From Geochorda sp036562495 (lineage in GTDB: Bacteria; Bacillota; Limnochordia; Limnochordales; Geochordaceae), in the NCBI GenBank assembly GCA_036562495.1, contig DATCKA010000139.1:1-64000 (forward strand): a stretch of DNA of 64,000 bases. The letters run 5' to 3'. Made by a program: the position numbers and the translations under genes. The notes under the pieces are model-generated. The model had not been told where the DNA came from. It was given only the letters and a program-made list of their open reading frames with translations, and did no database searches. Below, piece after piece: positions 16,694 to 25,788 of the stretch (its first letter is position 1; each line of letters opens with the position of its first letter).

Positions 16694-18660
16694 ATCTCGA
16701 GCTGCTGGGCGCGCTCAACGAGCTGGAGAAGGAGCGGGGCATCTCGCGAGAGGTCCTCTTGAAGGCCATCGAGGACGCCATCGAGTCCGCCCTCCGCAAG
16801 TCGGCGCAGCCCCATCAAAACCTGCGGGTGGACTTCGACGACAAGAGCGGACGGGTACGGGTCTTCTCGCGCAAGGCCGTCGTCGAGAAGGTGACGGACC
16901 CCGCCAGCGAGATCTCGCTGGAGGAAGCCCAGCGCATCAACCCGCGCTTCGAGGTCGACGACGTGGTCGAGGTGGAGTTGACGCTGCCGGATCTGGGGCG
17001 GATCGCGGCCCAGACCGCCAAGCAGGTCGTGGTGCAGCGCATCCGCGAGGCGGAGCGCAATCGCATCTACGAGGAGTACCACAGCCGCCAGGGCGACATC
17101 CTGACGGGCATCATCCGGCGCATCGAGCACCGTAACGTCTACGTCGATCTGGGGCGGGCCGAGGCCGTGCTGCCGCCGTCGGAGCAGGTGCCCACGGAGC
17201 GCTACGCTCCCGGGGTGCGCATGAAGTTTTACCTCCTGGAGGTCAACAAGACGGCCAAAGGGCCGCAGCTGGTGCTGTCGCGCAGCCACCCGGGGCTGCT
17301 CAAGCGCCTGTTCGAGCTCGAGGTGCCCGAGATCCACGACGGCGTCGTCGAGATCCGGGCGTGGGCCCGCGAGCCCGGTCACCGCTCCAAGATCGCCGTC
17401 TGGTCCACGGACCGCAACGTCGATCCGGTCGGCGCCTGCGTGGGGCCACGCGGCGCCCGGGTGCAGCAAGTGGTCAAGGAGCTGCGGCAGGAGAAGGTCG
17501 ACGTCATCGCCTGGGATCCGGACCCAGAGGTCTTCATCGCCAACGCGCTTCAACCCGCTCGGGTCCTCAAGGCCTACCTGGATCCGGTGGAGCGGTCGGC
17601 GCGGGTCATCGTGCCGGAGAAGGAGCTGTCGCTGGCCATCGGCAAGGAGGGCCAAAACGCCCGCCTGGCTGCCCGGCTGACGGGATGGCGCATCGACATC
17701 AAGGGCGAGTCCCAGTGGGCCGAGGTGCAGCGGGAGTTCGAGGAGAAGCGGCGGGAGTGGCGGGACCGGCAGTTCGCGCTGCCCCAGGCGGCGCAGCCGA
17801 CACCGGCGGGTGAGGCCGTGACGGTGAGCACGGCAGCGCCCGAGGCGGAGGCCCCGGCAGCCGCGCAGGCCGTCGAGGAGCCGGTCGCGCAGCCGCTGGA
17901 CGCAGTGGCCCAGGTCGAGACCCCCGTGGAGGTCGAGACGCCGGCACCGGTCCCGACCGAGATGGTCGAGGCCGAGCCGGAGGAGGCATGGGAGCCCTCG
18001 GAGGCCGATCTGGTGCCGCCGGCCGACGCGATCGCGGACGAGGAAGAGGAGCCCGAGCGCGCCAAGAAGGCCAAGGGCATCGGCAAGGTACGGCGGATGA
18101 AGGGCGCCAAGCGGCTGGAGCGCCGCCACATCGAGGAGGAGCTCGAGGACGCCGAGTCCCTGCCGAGCCTCTTCGAGGACGAGGAAGAGGAGGAGGCGCC
18201 GGCTGCCGCCGCGGCGCCCCCGACCCGGTCCGCGGCTCGGGAGGACACCCTTTCGGTGCCGCTCTTCGCGGTGGCCCGCAAGCTCGAGGTAGCCACCAAG
18301 GCGGCGGAGGCGTCGTCCAAGCCCTCGCCCAAGGCAGCCGGGCCGGCAGCCCGTGAGGCTTCCGGAGGCCGCGACGCTCGACAGGCTCCGGCTGCACCCG
18401 AGGCGGCCAAGGCCGATGCCGGCCAGGCCACGCAGCCGCCGGCGCGCCAGGAGCCGCCCAAGGAGCAGGCAGCCCGTCCGGCGGCCAAGGGCGACAACGA
18501 GCAGCCACGGACGTCGTCCCCCGGCAACGCCCCAGCCGCGCCCGAGCCGGCGGGCAGCAAGAAGCCGCGCAAGGTGCTCAAGAGCCTGGCCGAGCTGTCG
18601 CCCGAAGACTTCGGCTTCAGCCGCCCGACTTCGACGGGGCCTCAGCGGAGGGGACGCTGA
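16690..18660 (+). CDS. nusA: Transcription termination/antitermination factor NusA with long tail
   Basis: NusA binds RNA polymerase and nascent RNA and controls pausing, termination and antitermination. The core is ordinary: N-terminal polymerase-binding domain (1-130), S1 domain (about 135-200), and two KH domains up to about 345 (VGACVGPRGARVQQVVKEL and SLAIGKEGQNARLAARLTG). Beyond residue 365 there is a tail of roughly 290 residues. It is rich in Ala, Glu and Pro, contains a basic patch (KKAKGIGKVRRMKGAKRLER), an acidic run, and ends with KVLKSLAELSPEDFGFSR. Such a tail is absent from the usual 350-400 residue Firmicutes NusA. The gene is coupled to rimP. Confidence 0.95.
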   Translation: MNLELLGALNELEKERGISREVLLKAIEDAIESALRKSAQPHQNLRVDFDDKSGRVRVFSRKAVVEKVTDPASEISLEEAQRINPRFEVDDVVEVELTLPDLGRIAAQTAKQVVVQRIREAERNRIYEEYHSRQGDILTGIIRRIEHRNVYVDLGRAEAVLPPSEQVPTERYAPGVRMKFYLLEVNKTAKGPQLVLSRSHPGLLKRLFELEVPEIHDGVVEIRAWAREPGHRSKIAVWSTDRNVDPVGACVGPRGARVQQVVKELRQEKVDVIAWDPDPEVFIANALQPARVLKAYLDPVERSARVIVPEKELSLAIGKEGQNARLAARLTGWRIDIKGESQWAEVQREFEEKRREWRDRQFALPQAAQPTPAGEAVTVSTAAPEAEAPAAAQAVEEPVAQPLDAVAQVETPVEVETPAPVPTEMVEAEPEEAWEPSEADLVPPADAIADEEEEPERAKKAKGIGKVRRMKGAKRLERRHIEEELEDAESLPSLFEDEEEEEAPAAAAAPPTRSAAREDTLSVPLFAVARKLEVATKAAEASSKPSPKAAGPAAREASGGRDARQAPAAPEAAKADAGQATQPPARQEPPKEQAARPAAKGDNEQPRTSSPGNAPAAPEPAGSKKPRKVLKSLAELSPEDFGFSRPTSTGPQRRGR

Positions 18661-18666
18661 GAGGCG

Positions 18667-18975
18667 GTGGCCAAAGGGGGGCCCAGGCCGCGGCGGGTGC
18701 CCATCCGCACCTGCGTGGGGTGCCGCCAGGAGCGGCCCAAGCGCGAGCTATTGCGCATCGTGCGGACGCCCGAGGGGGCGGTGGTGTTCGACCCGACGGG
18801 TAAGCGCTCGGGACGGGGGGCGTATATCTGCCCGAGGCCCGAGTGCTTGCAGACGGCGCGCAAGGGCGGTCAGCTGCAGCGGGCCCTGGAGCACCCCATC
18901 CACGACGAGGTGTGGGAGGAGCTAGCCCGCCAGCTGGAGCGCCTGGGCGCCGGGGGAGGGGACGGACAGGCGTAG
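18667..18975 (+). CDS. rnpM: RNase P modulator RnpM (YlxR)
   Basis: A small basic RNA-binding protein of the YlxR family, described as a modulator of RNase P. The motif RTCVGCRQERPKRELLRIV is followed by FDPTGKRSGRGAYICPR, both typical. The length of 102 residues is normal, with a short basic N-terminus and a helical C-terminus. The GTG start at 18667 is 6 bases after nusA, its ribosome binding sequence overlapping the nusA stop. It lies in the standard nusA-rnpM-ylxQ-infB order. Confidence 0.93.
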   Translation: MAKGGPRPRRVPIRTCVGCRQERPKRELLRIVRTPEGAVVFDPTGKRSGRGAYICPRPECLQTARKGGQLQRALEHPIHDEVWEELARQLERLGAGGGDGQA

Positions 18976-18977
18976 CG

Positions 18978-19334
18978 GTGGCCTCTCCCGATGCCTGGTT
19001 GGGCCTGGCCCGGCGAGCGGGGCGGATCGCCGTCGGGCGCACTGCCTGCCGCCAGGCGCTGCGCGAGCGCCGGGCAGCGGCCCTGGTGGTGGCTCACGAC
19101 GCCTCCGATGCCGCCAAGCGCCACTGGATGAGGGTGGCGCCTCGGTACGGCGTGACCGTGGTGCTGTGGGGCGACATGCGACGGCTGGCCGACGCCCTGG
19201 GCACGCCGGGGCTGCCGGCCGTGGTGGCCATCCTCGATCGGGCGATGGCCCAAAACTTCCTGGCCTCGGTGAACGAGTGCGTCGAGGATGCGCGCGGTCG
19301 CCGGCCTAGCGAGTGCAGGAGTGATGAGCCGTGA
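18978..19334 (+). CDS. ylxQ: L7Ae-family ribosomal/K-turn-binding protein YlxQ
   Basis: A 118-residue protein of the L7Ae/L30e fold, which binds kink-turn RNA. Visible features are LGLARRAGRIAVGRTACRQAL, LVVAHDASDAAKRHW and a valine-rich beta strand VTVVLWGDMRRLADALG. GTG 18978 starts 2 bases after rnpM; the longer open frame upstream lies in the rnpM coding region. Its stop overlaps the infB GTG start as GTGA. The precise cellular role of YlxQ is not settled. Confidence 0.88.
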   Translation: MASPDAWLGLARRAGRIAVGRTACRQALRERRAAALVVAHDASDAAKRHWMRVAPRYGVTVVLWGDMRRLADALGTPGLPAVVAILDRAMAQNFLASVNECVEDARGRRPSECRSDEP

Positions 19335-21997
19335 AGAAGTTGCGAGTTTACGAGCTGGCCAAGGAGCTCAACGTGGATGCCCGGATCCTCTTGACGTTCC
19401 TGCAGGGCCGGGGCAGCGCCGCATCATCGACCTTGAGCATGGTCGAGCTGGACAAGGAGGAGCTGGCCCGCCAGCACTTCGGCAAGGGTAGCGGCGCCGC
19501 GCCGGGCGGTGCCCGGCTCGTGGGCCGGATCCAGCGAGAAGCACCGGCGCCTGCCCCACAGCAGCCGCCGCCTGCCCAGGGCCCGGCGCCGGCCGCGTCT
19601 CGAGCGGCCGCAGCCGCGCCTCAGCAGGCCGCGACCCCGGCGAGCAATGCCCCCGCGGCGGCTCCTGCGCCTGCTGCCCCCGCCGCGGCCGCCGGCTCAC
19701 CGAGCGGCGAGGTCCGGGTCGCTTCGCCCAAGCCGGCAGCCGGTCCATCCCAGGCGCCGGCGGCGACCCCGACCGCCGCACGGCCTGCGCCGGCGGCGGA
19801 GCGTCCGGCCGCACCGGCCGCATCGGGGGCACCGGCCGCGCCAGCCACCCCGGCGGCGCGCCAGCCACAGCGCCCTCCCCAGAAGCCGTCGACGGGTGGT
19901 GCGCCTCGCCCGTCGGGCAAGCAGGGGCAGCCGGCGGGTGCCACGGCGGCGCGCCAGGGGGGAGCCGGCGCCCGGCCGGCCCAGGCGGCTCCCAAGGCTC
20001 CCGCCGCCCCGGCGCGTCCGGCCGCCGGCCCGGCGCGCCAGCCTTCGTCGCGCCCCGCATCGGCGCCGGCCGGCAAGCCGAAGCAGGATCGGTCGCCCGT
20101 CAAGGGCGGCCCGGCGGGGCGAGGGGAGCGGCCCGAGCCGCGTGACATGGGCCGCCACGGGCGGCCGGCGCCCAGGCCGGCACCGGCGGCTCCGCCCGCG
20201 CAGACGCGGGGCGGCACGGTGGAGCTGCCTCAGCGGATCGTCGTGAGGGACCTCGCTTCGCGGCTGGGCATCTCGGCGGCGGAGCTGATCAAGCAGTTGA
20301 TGCGGCAAAACGTGATGGCCACCATCACGCAGGAGATCCCCTTCGAGGTGGCCGCCGCGGTGGCCGAGCGCTTCGGGTTTACGGTGCAGCGGCCCAAGAG
20401 CAGCGAGGAGCGCTTCCTGGAGGAGCTGCAGCAGGCGGCCAAGCAGCCGGCTCAGCTGGTGCCCCGGCCTCCGGTCGTCACCATCATGGGCCACGTCGAC
20501 CACGGCAAGACCACGCTGCTCGACGTGATCCGACAGACCCGGGTGGCCGCCCAGGAGTACGGTGGCATCACGCAGCACATCGGCGCCTATCAGGTCGAGG
20601 TCCAGGGTCGGCTCATCACCTTCCTGGACACGCCGGGCCACGAGGCCTTCACGGCCATGCGGGCCCGAGGCGCCCAGGTGACCGACATCGCGGTGCTGGT
20701 GGTGGCGGCCGACGACGGGGTGATGCCTCAGACCATCGAGGCCATCAACCACGCCAAGGCGGCCGAGGTGCCCATCATCGTGGCCATCAACAAGATCGAC
20801 AAGCCGACCGCCAACCCCGACCGCGTCAAGCAGCAGCTCGCGGAGCACGGGCTGGTGCCGGAGGAGTGGGGCGGCGACACGGTGATGGTGCCGGTCTCGG
20901 CCCTGCGCAAGGAGGGCATCGACGAGCTGCTGGAGATGATCTTGCTGGTGGCCGACCTGCGGGAGCTCAAGGCTCCCATCGACCGGCCTGCCAGCGGCGT
21001 CGTCATCGAGGCGCAGCTCGACCGAGGCCGAGGTCCCGTCGCCACGGTCCTGATCAAGGAGGGGGTCCTCAAGGTCGGCGACCCCGTCATCGTGGGGGCC
21101 GTGCCGGGACGGGTCCGGGCGTTGATGGACGACAAGGGCCAGCAGCGGCAGGAGGCCGGCCCCTCCACACCCATCGTGGTGCTGGGGCTGCAGGACGTGC
21201 CCCAGCCAGGGGACGTCCTGATGGTGACGCCGGACGAGGAGACGGCCCGCCGCATCGCAGAGGAGCGTGCCCAGCGCCAGCGCGCCGAGCAGCTGCGCCC
21301 CACGGCCCGGATGACCCTGGAGTCCCTGAGCCGCATGGCGGCGGAGGGCGAGGCCCGAGACCTCAACATCGTCCTCAAGGCCGACGTGCAGGGCTCCCTG
21401 GAGGCGTTGCAGCAGGCCCTCGAGCAGCTCTCGAGCGACGAGGTGCGGGTCAACGTCATCCATGCCGCCGTGGGCGCCATCAGCGAGGCCGACGTCAACC
21501 TGGCCGCCAGCTCGGGCGCGGTCGTCATCGGCTTCAACGTACGGCCCGACGCCAACGCGCGTCGGGCGGCCGAGCGCGAGCAGATCGACGTGCGGACCTA
21601 CCGCATCATCTACGAGGTCGTGGACGACGTCAAGGCGGCCATGCAGGGCTTGCTCAAGCCTCGCATCGAGGAGCGGGTGCTGGGCCGCGCCGAGGTGCGG
21701 CGCACCTTCAAGGTGCCCGGCGTCGGGGTCGTGGCGGGCTGCTACGTCGTCGAGGGGCGAGCCAGCCGCAACGCCAGCGTGCGGGTCCTGCGCGACAACG
21801 TCGTGGTCTACGAGGGCAAGATCGCCTCGCTCAAGCGGTTCAAGGACGACGTCCGGGAGGTCGCCTCGGGCTACGAGTGCGGCATCGGCATCGAGCGCTT
21901 CAACGACATCAAGGAGGGCGACGTCCTGGAGTTTTACGAGCTGGCTGAGGTGAGCCCGACCGCGCAGGTGACGGCGGGCAACCGGGGCGGCGCCTGA
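19331..21997 (+). CDS. infB: Translation initiation factor IF-2
   Basis: IF-2 is the GTPase that brings initiator tRNA to the ribosome and joins the subunits. An N-terminal domain (1-50, LRVYELAKELNVDARILLTFL) is followed by an Ala/Pro/Gln/Arg-rich low-complexity linker of about 240 residues, a second IF2-N domain near residue 300-350, and the G domain with GHVDHGKT at 387-394, DTPGHEAF and NKID. The C-terminal domains contain the conserved KADVQGSLEAL. At 888 residues it is long, because of the linker. The GTG start overlaps ylxQ. Confidence 0.98.
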   Translation: MKKLRVYELAKELNVDARILLTFLQGRGSAASSTLSMVELDKEELARQHFGKGSGAAPGGARLVGRIQREAPAPAPQQPPPAQGPAPAASRAAAAAPQQAATPASNAPAAAPAPAAPAAAAGSPSGEVRVASPKPAAGPSQAPAATPTAARPAPAAERPAAPAASGAPAAPATPAARQPQRPPQKPSTGGAPRPSGKQGQPAGATAARQGGAGARPAQAAPKAPAAPARPAAGPARQPSSRPASAPAGKPKQDRSPVKGGPAGRGERPEPRDMGRHGRPAPRPAPAAPPAQTRGGTVELPQRIVVRDLASRLGISAAELIKQLMRQNVMATITQEIPFEVAAAVAERFGFTVQRPKSSEERFLEELQQAAKQPAQLVPRPPVVTIMGHVDHGKTTLLDVIRQTRVAAQEYGGITQHIGAYQVEVQGRLITFLDTPGHEAFTAMRARGAQVTDIAVLVVAADDGVMPQTIEAINHAKAAEVPIIVAINKIDKPTANPDRVKQQLAEHGLVPEEWGGDTVMVPVSALRKEGIDELLEMILLVADLRELKAPIDRPASGVVIEAQLDRGRGPVATVLIKEGVLKVGDPVIVGAVPGRVRALMDDKGQQRQEAGPSTPIVVLGLQDVPQPGDVLMVTPDEETARRIAEERAQRQRAEQLRPTARMTLESLSRMAAEGEARDLNIVLKADVQGSLEALQQALEQLSSDEVRVNVIHAAVGAISEADVNLAASSGAVVIGFNVRPDANARRAAEREQIDVRTYRIIYEVVDDVKAAMQGLLKPRIEERVLGRAEVRRTFKVPGVGVVAGCYVVEGRASRNASVRVLRDNVVVYEGKIASLKRFKDDVREVASGYECGIGIERFNDIKEGDVLEFYELAEVSPTAQVTAGNRGGA

Positions 21998-22034
21998 GCG
22001 CGGACGCTCAAGGCGGGCGCGGGGCGGCGAGGCC

Positions 22035-22319
22035 ATGGTGGTGGCCGTAGCGACGGCCGACATCTGGATCGAGGGCAGCCAGTCGCTCAAGGACCGGCGA
22101 CGTGTCGTCCGAGCCGTCGTGGACCGGCTCCGGGCCCGCCTCAACGTCTCCGTGGTGGAGATGGACCAGCCCTCGACATGGCAGCGGGCCCGGGTGGTCG
22201 TGGCCTGCGTGGCCCAGACGGAGGCCCAGGCCCGGGCGGTGATGGAGCAGGCCCGTCGTCTGGTGGAGCGCGACGACCAGGCCCAGGTGACCCACTTCGA
22301 GGTATCCTTTTACTGCTGA
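22035..22319 (+). CDS. ylxP: YlxP family protein (DUF503)
   Basis: A 94-residue protein of the DUF503/YlxP family, which regularly sits between infB and rbfA in Firmicutes and is thought to be linked to ribosome or RNA metabolism. The family pattern is seen in SQSLKDRRRVVRAVVDRLR and in VVACVAQTEAQARAVMEQA, with the C-terminal HFEVSFY. It has a ferredoxin-like alternation of strands and helices. No catalytic residues are known. The ATG at 22035 follows a G-rich stretch 37 bases after infB. Confidence 0.9.
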   Translation: MVVAVATADIWIEGSQSLKDRRRVVRAVVDRLRARLNVSVVEMDQPSTWQRARVVVACVAQTEAQARAVMEQARRLVERDDQAQVTHFEVSFYC

Positions 22320-22340
22320 GGCGGAGAGGGCGGGGCGGCC

Positions 22341-22712
22341 ATGGTCAGGCTGCGGGTCCAACGGCTCCGGGAGGAGTACCGGCGAGAGATCAGCGACATC
22401 CTGCGCCGCATGAAGGACCCCCGTCTGGGGTTCGTCACCGTCACGGACGTGGACGTCTCCGAGGACCTGCGCCACGTCAAGGTGTACGTGAGCGTCCTGG
22501 GCACCGAGGAGGACCGCCGCCGGACCCTCGAGGTGCTCGAACAGGCCCGGGGCTACGTGCGGACCGAGGCGGGGCAGCGCATCCGGCTCCGCCATACGCC
22601 GGAGATCACCTTCCGGTTTGACCCCTCGGTGGAGCGGGGCGCTCGGGTCATGACCATCCTGCAGCAGTTGCGTCGCGAACAAGCGGCAAAGGCGGAGGAC
22701 GAGCCGCAGTGA
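22341..22712 (+). CDS. rbfA: Ribosome-binding factor A
   Basis: RbfA binds the immature 30S subunit and promotes 16S rRNA 5' end maturation and cold adaptation. A KH-like fold is indicated by RLREEYRREISDILRRMKDP, LGFVTVTDVDVSEDLRHVKV and the C-terminal IRLRHTPEITFRFDPS. The length of 123 residues is normal. The ATG lies 21 bases after ylxP with GGCGGAGAGGGCGGGG upstream. The stop overlaps the nrnA GTG start. Confidence 0.95.
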   Translation: MVRLRVQRLREEYRREISDILRRMKDPRLGFVTVTDVDVSEDLRHVKVYVSVLGTEEDRRRTLEVLEQARGYVRTEAGQRIRLRHTPEITFRFDPSVERGARVMTILQQLRREQAAKAEDEPQ

Positions 22713-23752
22713 GCCTCGCCTGGCCCGAGGTCGAGCAGCGCCTGGGGCCGTTGGCGGAAGCGCTCCGCGGCGCCGACCGCATCGCGGTGCTGGGGCACGT
22801 CAACGCCGACCTCGACAGCATCGGCTCGGTGCTGGCCCTGCACCTGGCGCTCGAGGCTATGGGCAAGACGAGCTGGCCCGTGACACCTGACCCCGGAGCG
22901 CCCTACTGGGCCTTCCTGCCCGGTTACGATCGCCTGGTGGTGGGAGCCCCGGAGTGGCTGCAGCCCGACGCCGTGGCCGTGCTCGATACGGAGATCTCAC
23001 CGGAGCGACTGGGACAGGCCTGGCCCCTGGTGGAGCGGGCCGGTTTGCGCCTCAACCTGGACCATCACGACACCAACCGCGGCGGCGCGGACGCAGCCCT
23101 GGTCGAGCCTGCCGCGGCGGCCACGGGTGAGTTGGTCTTCTACCTGGTGAGCGCGCTGGGGGTGCCTCTCACCCCCCAGATCGCGGCCTGCCTGTACGCC
23201 GCCATCCTCACGGACACCGGCTCGTTTCGCTACGCCAACACCACCGCCCGCACCCTGGCCCTGGCCTCGGCCCTGGTGGCCGCGGGAGTCGAGCCCCACG
23301 AGATGGCGACCCGCATCTACGACACCCGCTCCTGGGCCTACATGAAGCTGTTGGGACGGCTCCTCTCGCGGCTGGAGCGCACCGAGGACGGCAAGGTCGC
23401 CTGGATGTGGGTACGCCACGAGGACACCCTCGATGCCGGCCTCCTGCCGTCGGAGGTCGAGGGCCTGGTGCAGTATCCCCGCATGATCGAGGGAGTCGAG
23501 GTGGCCCTGCTCTTCAAGGAGGTCGAGCCGGGCGTCATTCGGGTCAGCCTGCGATCCCAGCGGTTCGTCGACGTCGCGGCCATCGCCCGCGCCTTCGGCG
23601 GCGGCGGGCACCTGCGGGCGGCGGGCTGTACCCTGACGGGCAGCCTCGAGAAGGCCATGGAGCGCGTGGTGGAGGCGTGTCGCCAGGCTGTGCGGCGAGA
23701 GGTCGTGGCCGGTGACCGAGCCGGCGCCTCGCAGGGTGCGGGAGAGGGGTGA
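22709..23752 (+). CDS. nrnA: Bifunctional oligoribonuclease/pAp phosphatase NrnA (DHH family)
   Basis: A DHH/DHHA1 phosphoesterase that degrades short RNA oligomers and dephosphorylates 3'-phosphoadenosine 5'-phosphate. The metal-binding motifs are visible: HVNADLDSIGS near residue 31, a mid-domain aspartate at AVLDTE, and the DHH motif in LNLDHHDTN. The DHHA1 domain ends with GGGGHLRAAG, which binds the substrate. The length of 347 residues is slightly above the usual 310-330. It starts in the rbfA stop and overlaps truB by about 41 bases. Confidence 0.93.
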   Translation: MSLAWPEVEQRLGPLAEALRGADRIAVLGHVNADLDSIGSVLALHLALEAMGKTSWPVTPDPGAPYWAFLPGYDRLVVGAPEWLQPDAVAVLDTEISPERLGQAWPLVERAGLRLNLDHHDTNRGGADAALVEPAAAATGELVFYLVSALGVPLTPQIAACLYAAILTDTGSFRYANTTARTLALASALVAAGVEPHEMATRIYDTRSWAYMKLLGRLLSRLERTEDGKVAWMWVRHEDTLDAGLLPSEVEGLVQYPRMIEGVEVALLFKEVEPGVIRVSLRSQRFVDVAAIARAFGGGGHLRAAGCTLTGSLEKAMERVVEACRQAVRREVVAGDRAGASQGAGEG

Positions 23753-24707
23753 GCCGGCCACGGACGGCCTCTTCAACGTCCTCAAGCCGCCCGGCATGAC
23801 CTCCCACGACGTGGTCAACGTGCTGCGCAGGCTGACCGGCCTGCGTCGCGTGGGACATGCCGGCACCCTGGATCCCGGGGCCGCCGGTGTGCTGGTGGTC
23901 TGCACGGGCCACGCGACGCGATTCGTGCGTCACCTCCAGGAAGGCGAGAAGCGCTACCGGGCCGAGATGGTGCTGGGGGTGGAGACCGACACGCAGGACG
24001 CCTCGGGCCGCACCACCGCCGTGGCCGAGCCCTTCGAGATCCCCTGGAGCGAGGTGGACGCCGCGCTCGCCTCCTTCATCGGCACCATCACCCAAAAGCC
24101 TCCGATGACCTCCGCGGTGCACTACCAGGGACGCCGGCTCTACGAACTGGCCCGCGAGGGGGTCGAGGTGGAGGACCGGCCGTCTCGCACCGTCGAGATC
24201 TACGATCTGCGGATCGTCTCGGTTTGGCCGCCGGACTCGCCTGCCGCGACGCTGGGGGCCCGGGTCCTCTTCGACGTCACGTGCAGCTCGGGTACGTACG
24301 TGCGCACCCTGTGCGCCGACGCGGGAGCCCGCCTGGGCTGCGGGGCGCACCTCGGGTTCCTGGTGCGCACAGGGGTCGGGCCGCTTCGCATCGAGGAGAG
24401 CGTCACCCTGGAGGAGCTGGAGGAAGCTCGCGCCCAGCGGCGCCTCTCGGAGTACATGCTGCCGGTCGACGCCGCCCTGGAGCACTTCCCGCCCGTGAGA
24501 CTGGCAGGGGAGGAGCTGCACAGGGCCCTGCATGGCACCGCCATCGGGTGGCCGGCCGGCGTGGAGCGCCCTCGCGACCTGGAGACGGGTGACTTCGTGC
24601 GCCTCTACGACGAGCGGGGCCGCTTCTTCGGCGTGGCGCGCGTGGAGGGCGAGGGGACGTCGCTGCGCCTGCACCCGGACCGGCTGCTCCCGCTCGAGCC
24701 CGCCTAG
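23712..24707 (+). CDS. truB: tRNA pseudouridine-55 synthase TruB
   Basis: Converts uridine 55 of the T-loop of tRNA into pseudouridine. The catalytic aspartate is in GTLDPGAAGVL at about residue 54. KPPGMTSHDVV precedes it and RYRAEMVLGVETDTQD follows. A C-terminal PUA-like region is seen after residue 250. The GTG start at 23712 lies within nrnA; a second GTG eight codons on is possible. At 331 residues it is a little longer than most. It is followed closely by ribF, as usual. Confidence 0.95.
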   Translation: MTEPAPRRVRERGEPATDGLFNVLKPPGMTSHDVVNVLRRLTGLRRVGHAGTLDPGAAGVLVVCTGHATRFVRHLQEGEKRYRAEMVLGVETDTQDASGRTTAVAEPFEIPWSEVDAALASFIGTITQKPPMTSAVHYQGRRLYELAREGVEVEDRPSRTVEIYDLRIVSVWPPDSPAATLGARVLFDVTCSSGTYVRTLCADAGARLGCGAHLGFLVRTGVGPLRIEESVTLEELEEARAQRRLSEYMLPVDAALEHFPPVRLAGEELHRALHGTAIGWPAGVERPRDLETGDFVRLYDERGRFFGVARVEGEGTSLRLHPDRLLPLEPA

Positions 24708-24720
24708 GAGGGACCGGTCG

Positions 24721-25689
24721 ATGACCGCCCAGCCTCGTGTCAACCTGACGTGGCACCCGGGACCACCGCCGCCGGGGACGGCGGTGGTCGTGGCGCTCGG
24801 CACCTTCGACGGCGTCCACGTGGGCCATCAGGCCATCCTGGCCGAGAGCCGCCGCCTCGCCGCCGAGATGGGGGCGTCGCCGGTGGCCGTCACGTTCGAC
24901 CCCCATCCCCGCCACGTGTTGCAGCCCGACCAGGCCCCGCCGCTGCTGACGCCGTTGCCCGCACGGATCCGGCTGTTGCAGGAGCATGGCGCGCAGGCGG
25001 TCTGCGTCATCACCTTCGACCGGGCCCTGGCGCAAATGGACCCGGAGAGCTTCGTGCGCCTGGTGCTGTGCGGGCACCTGGGGGCCAGAGGAGCGGTGGT
25101 CGGATTCAACTTCGGGTTCGGCCGGGGTCGTCAAGGCGATGCCTGCACCCTGCAGGCTCTGGGTGAGCAGCTGGGGCTGGCGGTGCGGATCGTCCCGCCG
25201 GCGGAGCGGGACGGGCGTATCGTCTCCTCCAGCCTGGTGCGGCGCCTGCTCGAGGAGGGGCGGGTGCGCGAGGCGGCCGAGGCCCTGGGCCGGCCCTATC
25301 GCCTCGAGGGGACCGTCGTGAGGGGCGACGGCAGGGGGCGCCAGCTCGGCTACCCGACGGCCAACGTCGAGACCGATCCGGCTCAACTCCTCCCGGAGGA
25401 CGGCGTCTATCTGGCCACCCTGGACCGGTTGCCGTCGCTGGCCGTCATCAGTCGGCGGCCCACCTTCGCCGGTGGGGCGCGCTGGCTCGAGGTGCACGTT
25501 ATCGAGGGGCGATGGGAACTGTACGGACGGAGGGTCCAGGTCGATCTGCTGGAGCACCTGCGGCCGGTCATCCCGTTTTCGAGCGCCGAGGCCCTGGTGC
25601 GACAGATCGAGGCGGACCGCAAGGCGGCCGCGCGATACTTCTCCCTGGAGGGGTCGAGGCCCCCTCTTCAGCGGAGTCACCAGTTGTGA
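24721..25689 (+). CDS. ribF: Bifunctional riboflavin kinase/FAD synthetase
   Basis: Makes FMN and FAD from riboflavin. The N-terminal nucleotidyltransferase domain has ALGTFDGVHVGHQAIL and FDPHPRHVL near residues 27-65 and SSSLVRRLLEEGRV near 165. The C-terminal riboflavin kinase domain shows GDGRGRQLGYPTANVE with the PTAN motif. The length of 322 residues is typical. ATG 24721 is preceded by AGGAGGG. A 6-bp stem, GAGGGG with CCCCTC (about 25649-25667), lies at the end of the coding region before the rpsO gap. Confidence 0.96.
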   Translation: MTAQPRVNLTWHPGPPPPGTAVVVALGTFDGVHVGHQAILAESRRLAAEMGASPVAVTFDPHPRHVLQPDQAPPLLTPLPARIRLLQEHGAQAVCVITFDRALAQMDPESFVRLVLCGHLGARGAVVGFNFGFGRGRQGDACTLQALGEQLGLAVRIVPPAERDGRIVSSSLVRRLLEEGRVREAAEALGRPYRLEGTVVRGDGRGRQLGYPTANVETDPAQLLPEDGVYLATLDRLPSLAVISRRPTFAGGARWLEVHVIEGRWELYGRRVQVDLLEHLRPVIPFSSAEALVRQIEADRKAAARYFSLEGSRPPLQRSHQL

Positions 25690-25788
25690 TAGAGTGGCCG
25701 CAGAAAACCCGCAGCTCGAACCCGGCGTCTCCTCCGCACCGGGCTTGGGCCGCGGGGGCTCTCGACAGGTAAGGAGGAAATAGATTCG

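Noticed and set aside
19697..22144. A minus-strand open frame of 815 codons opposite infB
   Set aside because: Shadow of infB, with low-complexity translation and no start context.
25690..25788. A named S15 autoregulatory leader
   Set aside because: Only a weak 5-bp pairing is visible and no class could be matched by eye; left as a possibility in the rpsO entry.
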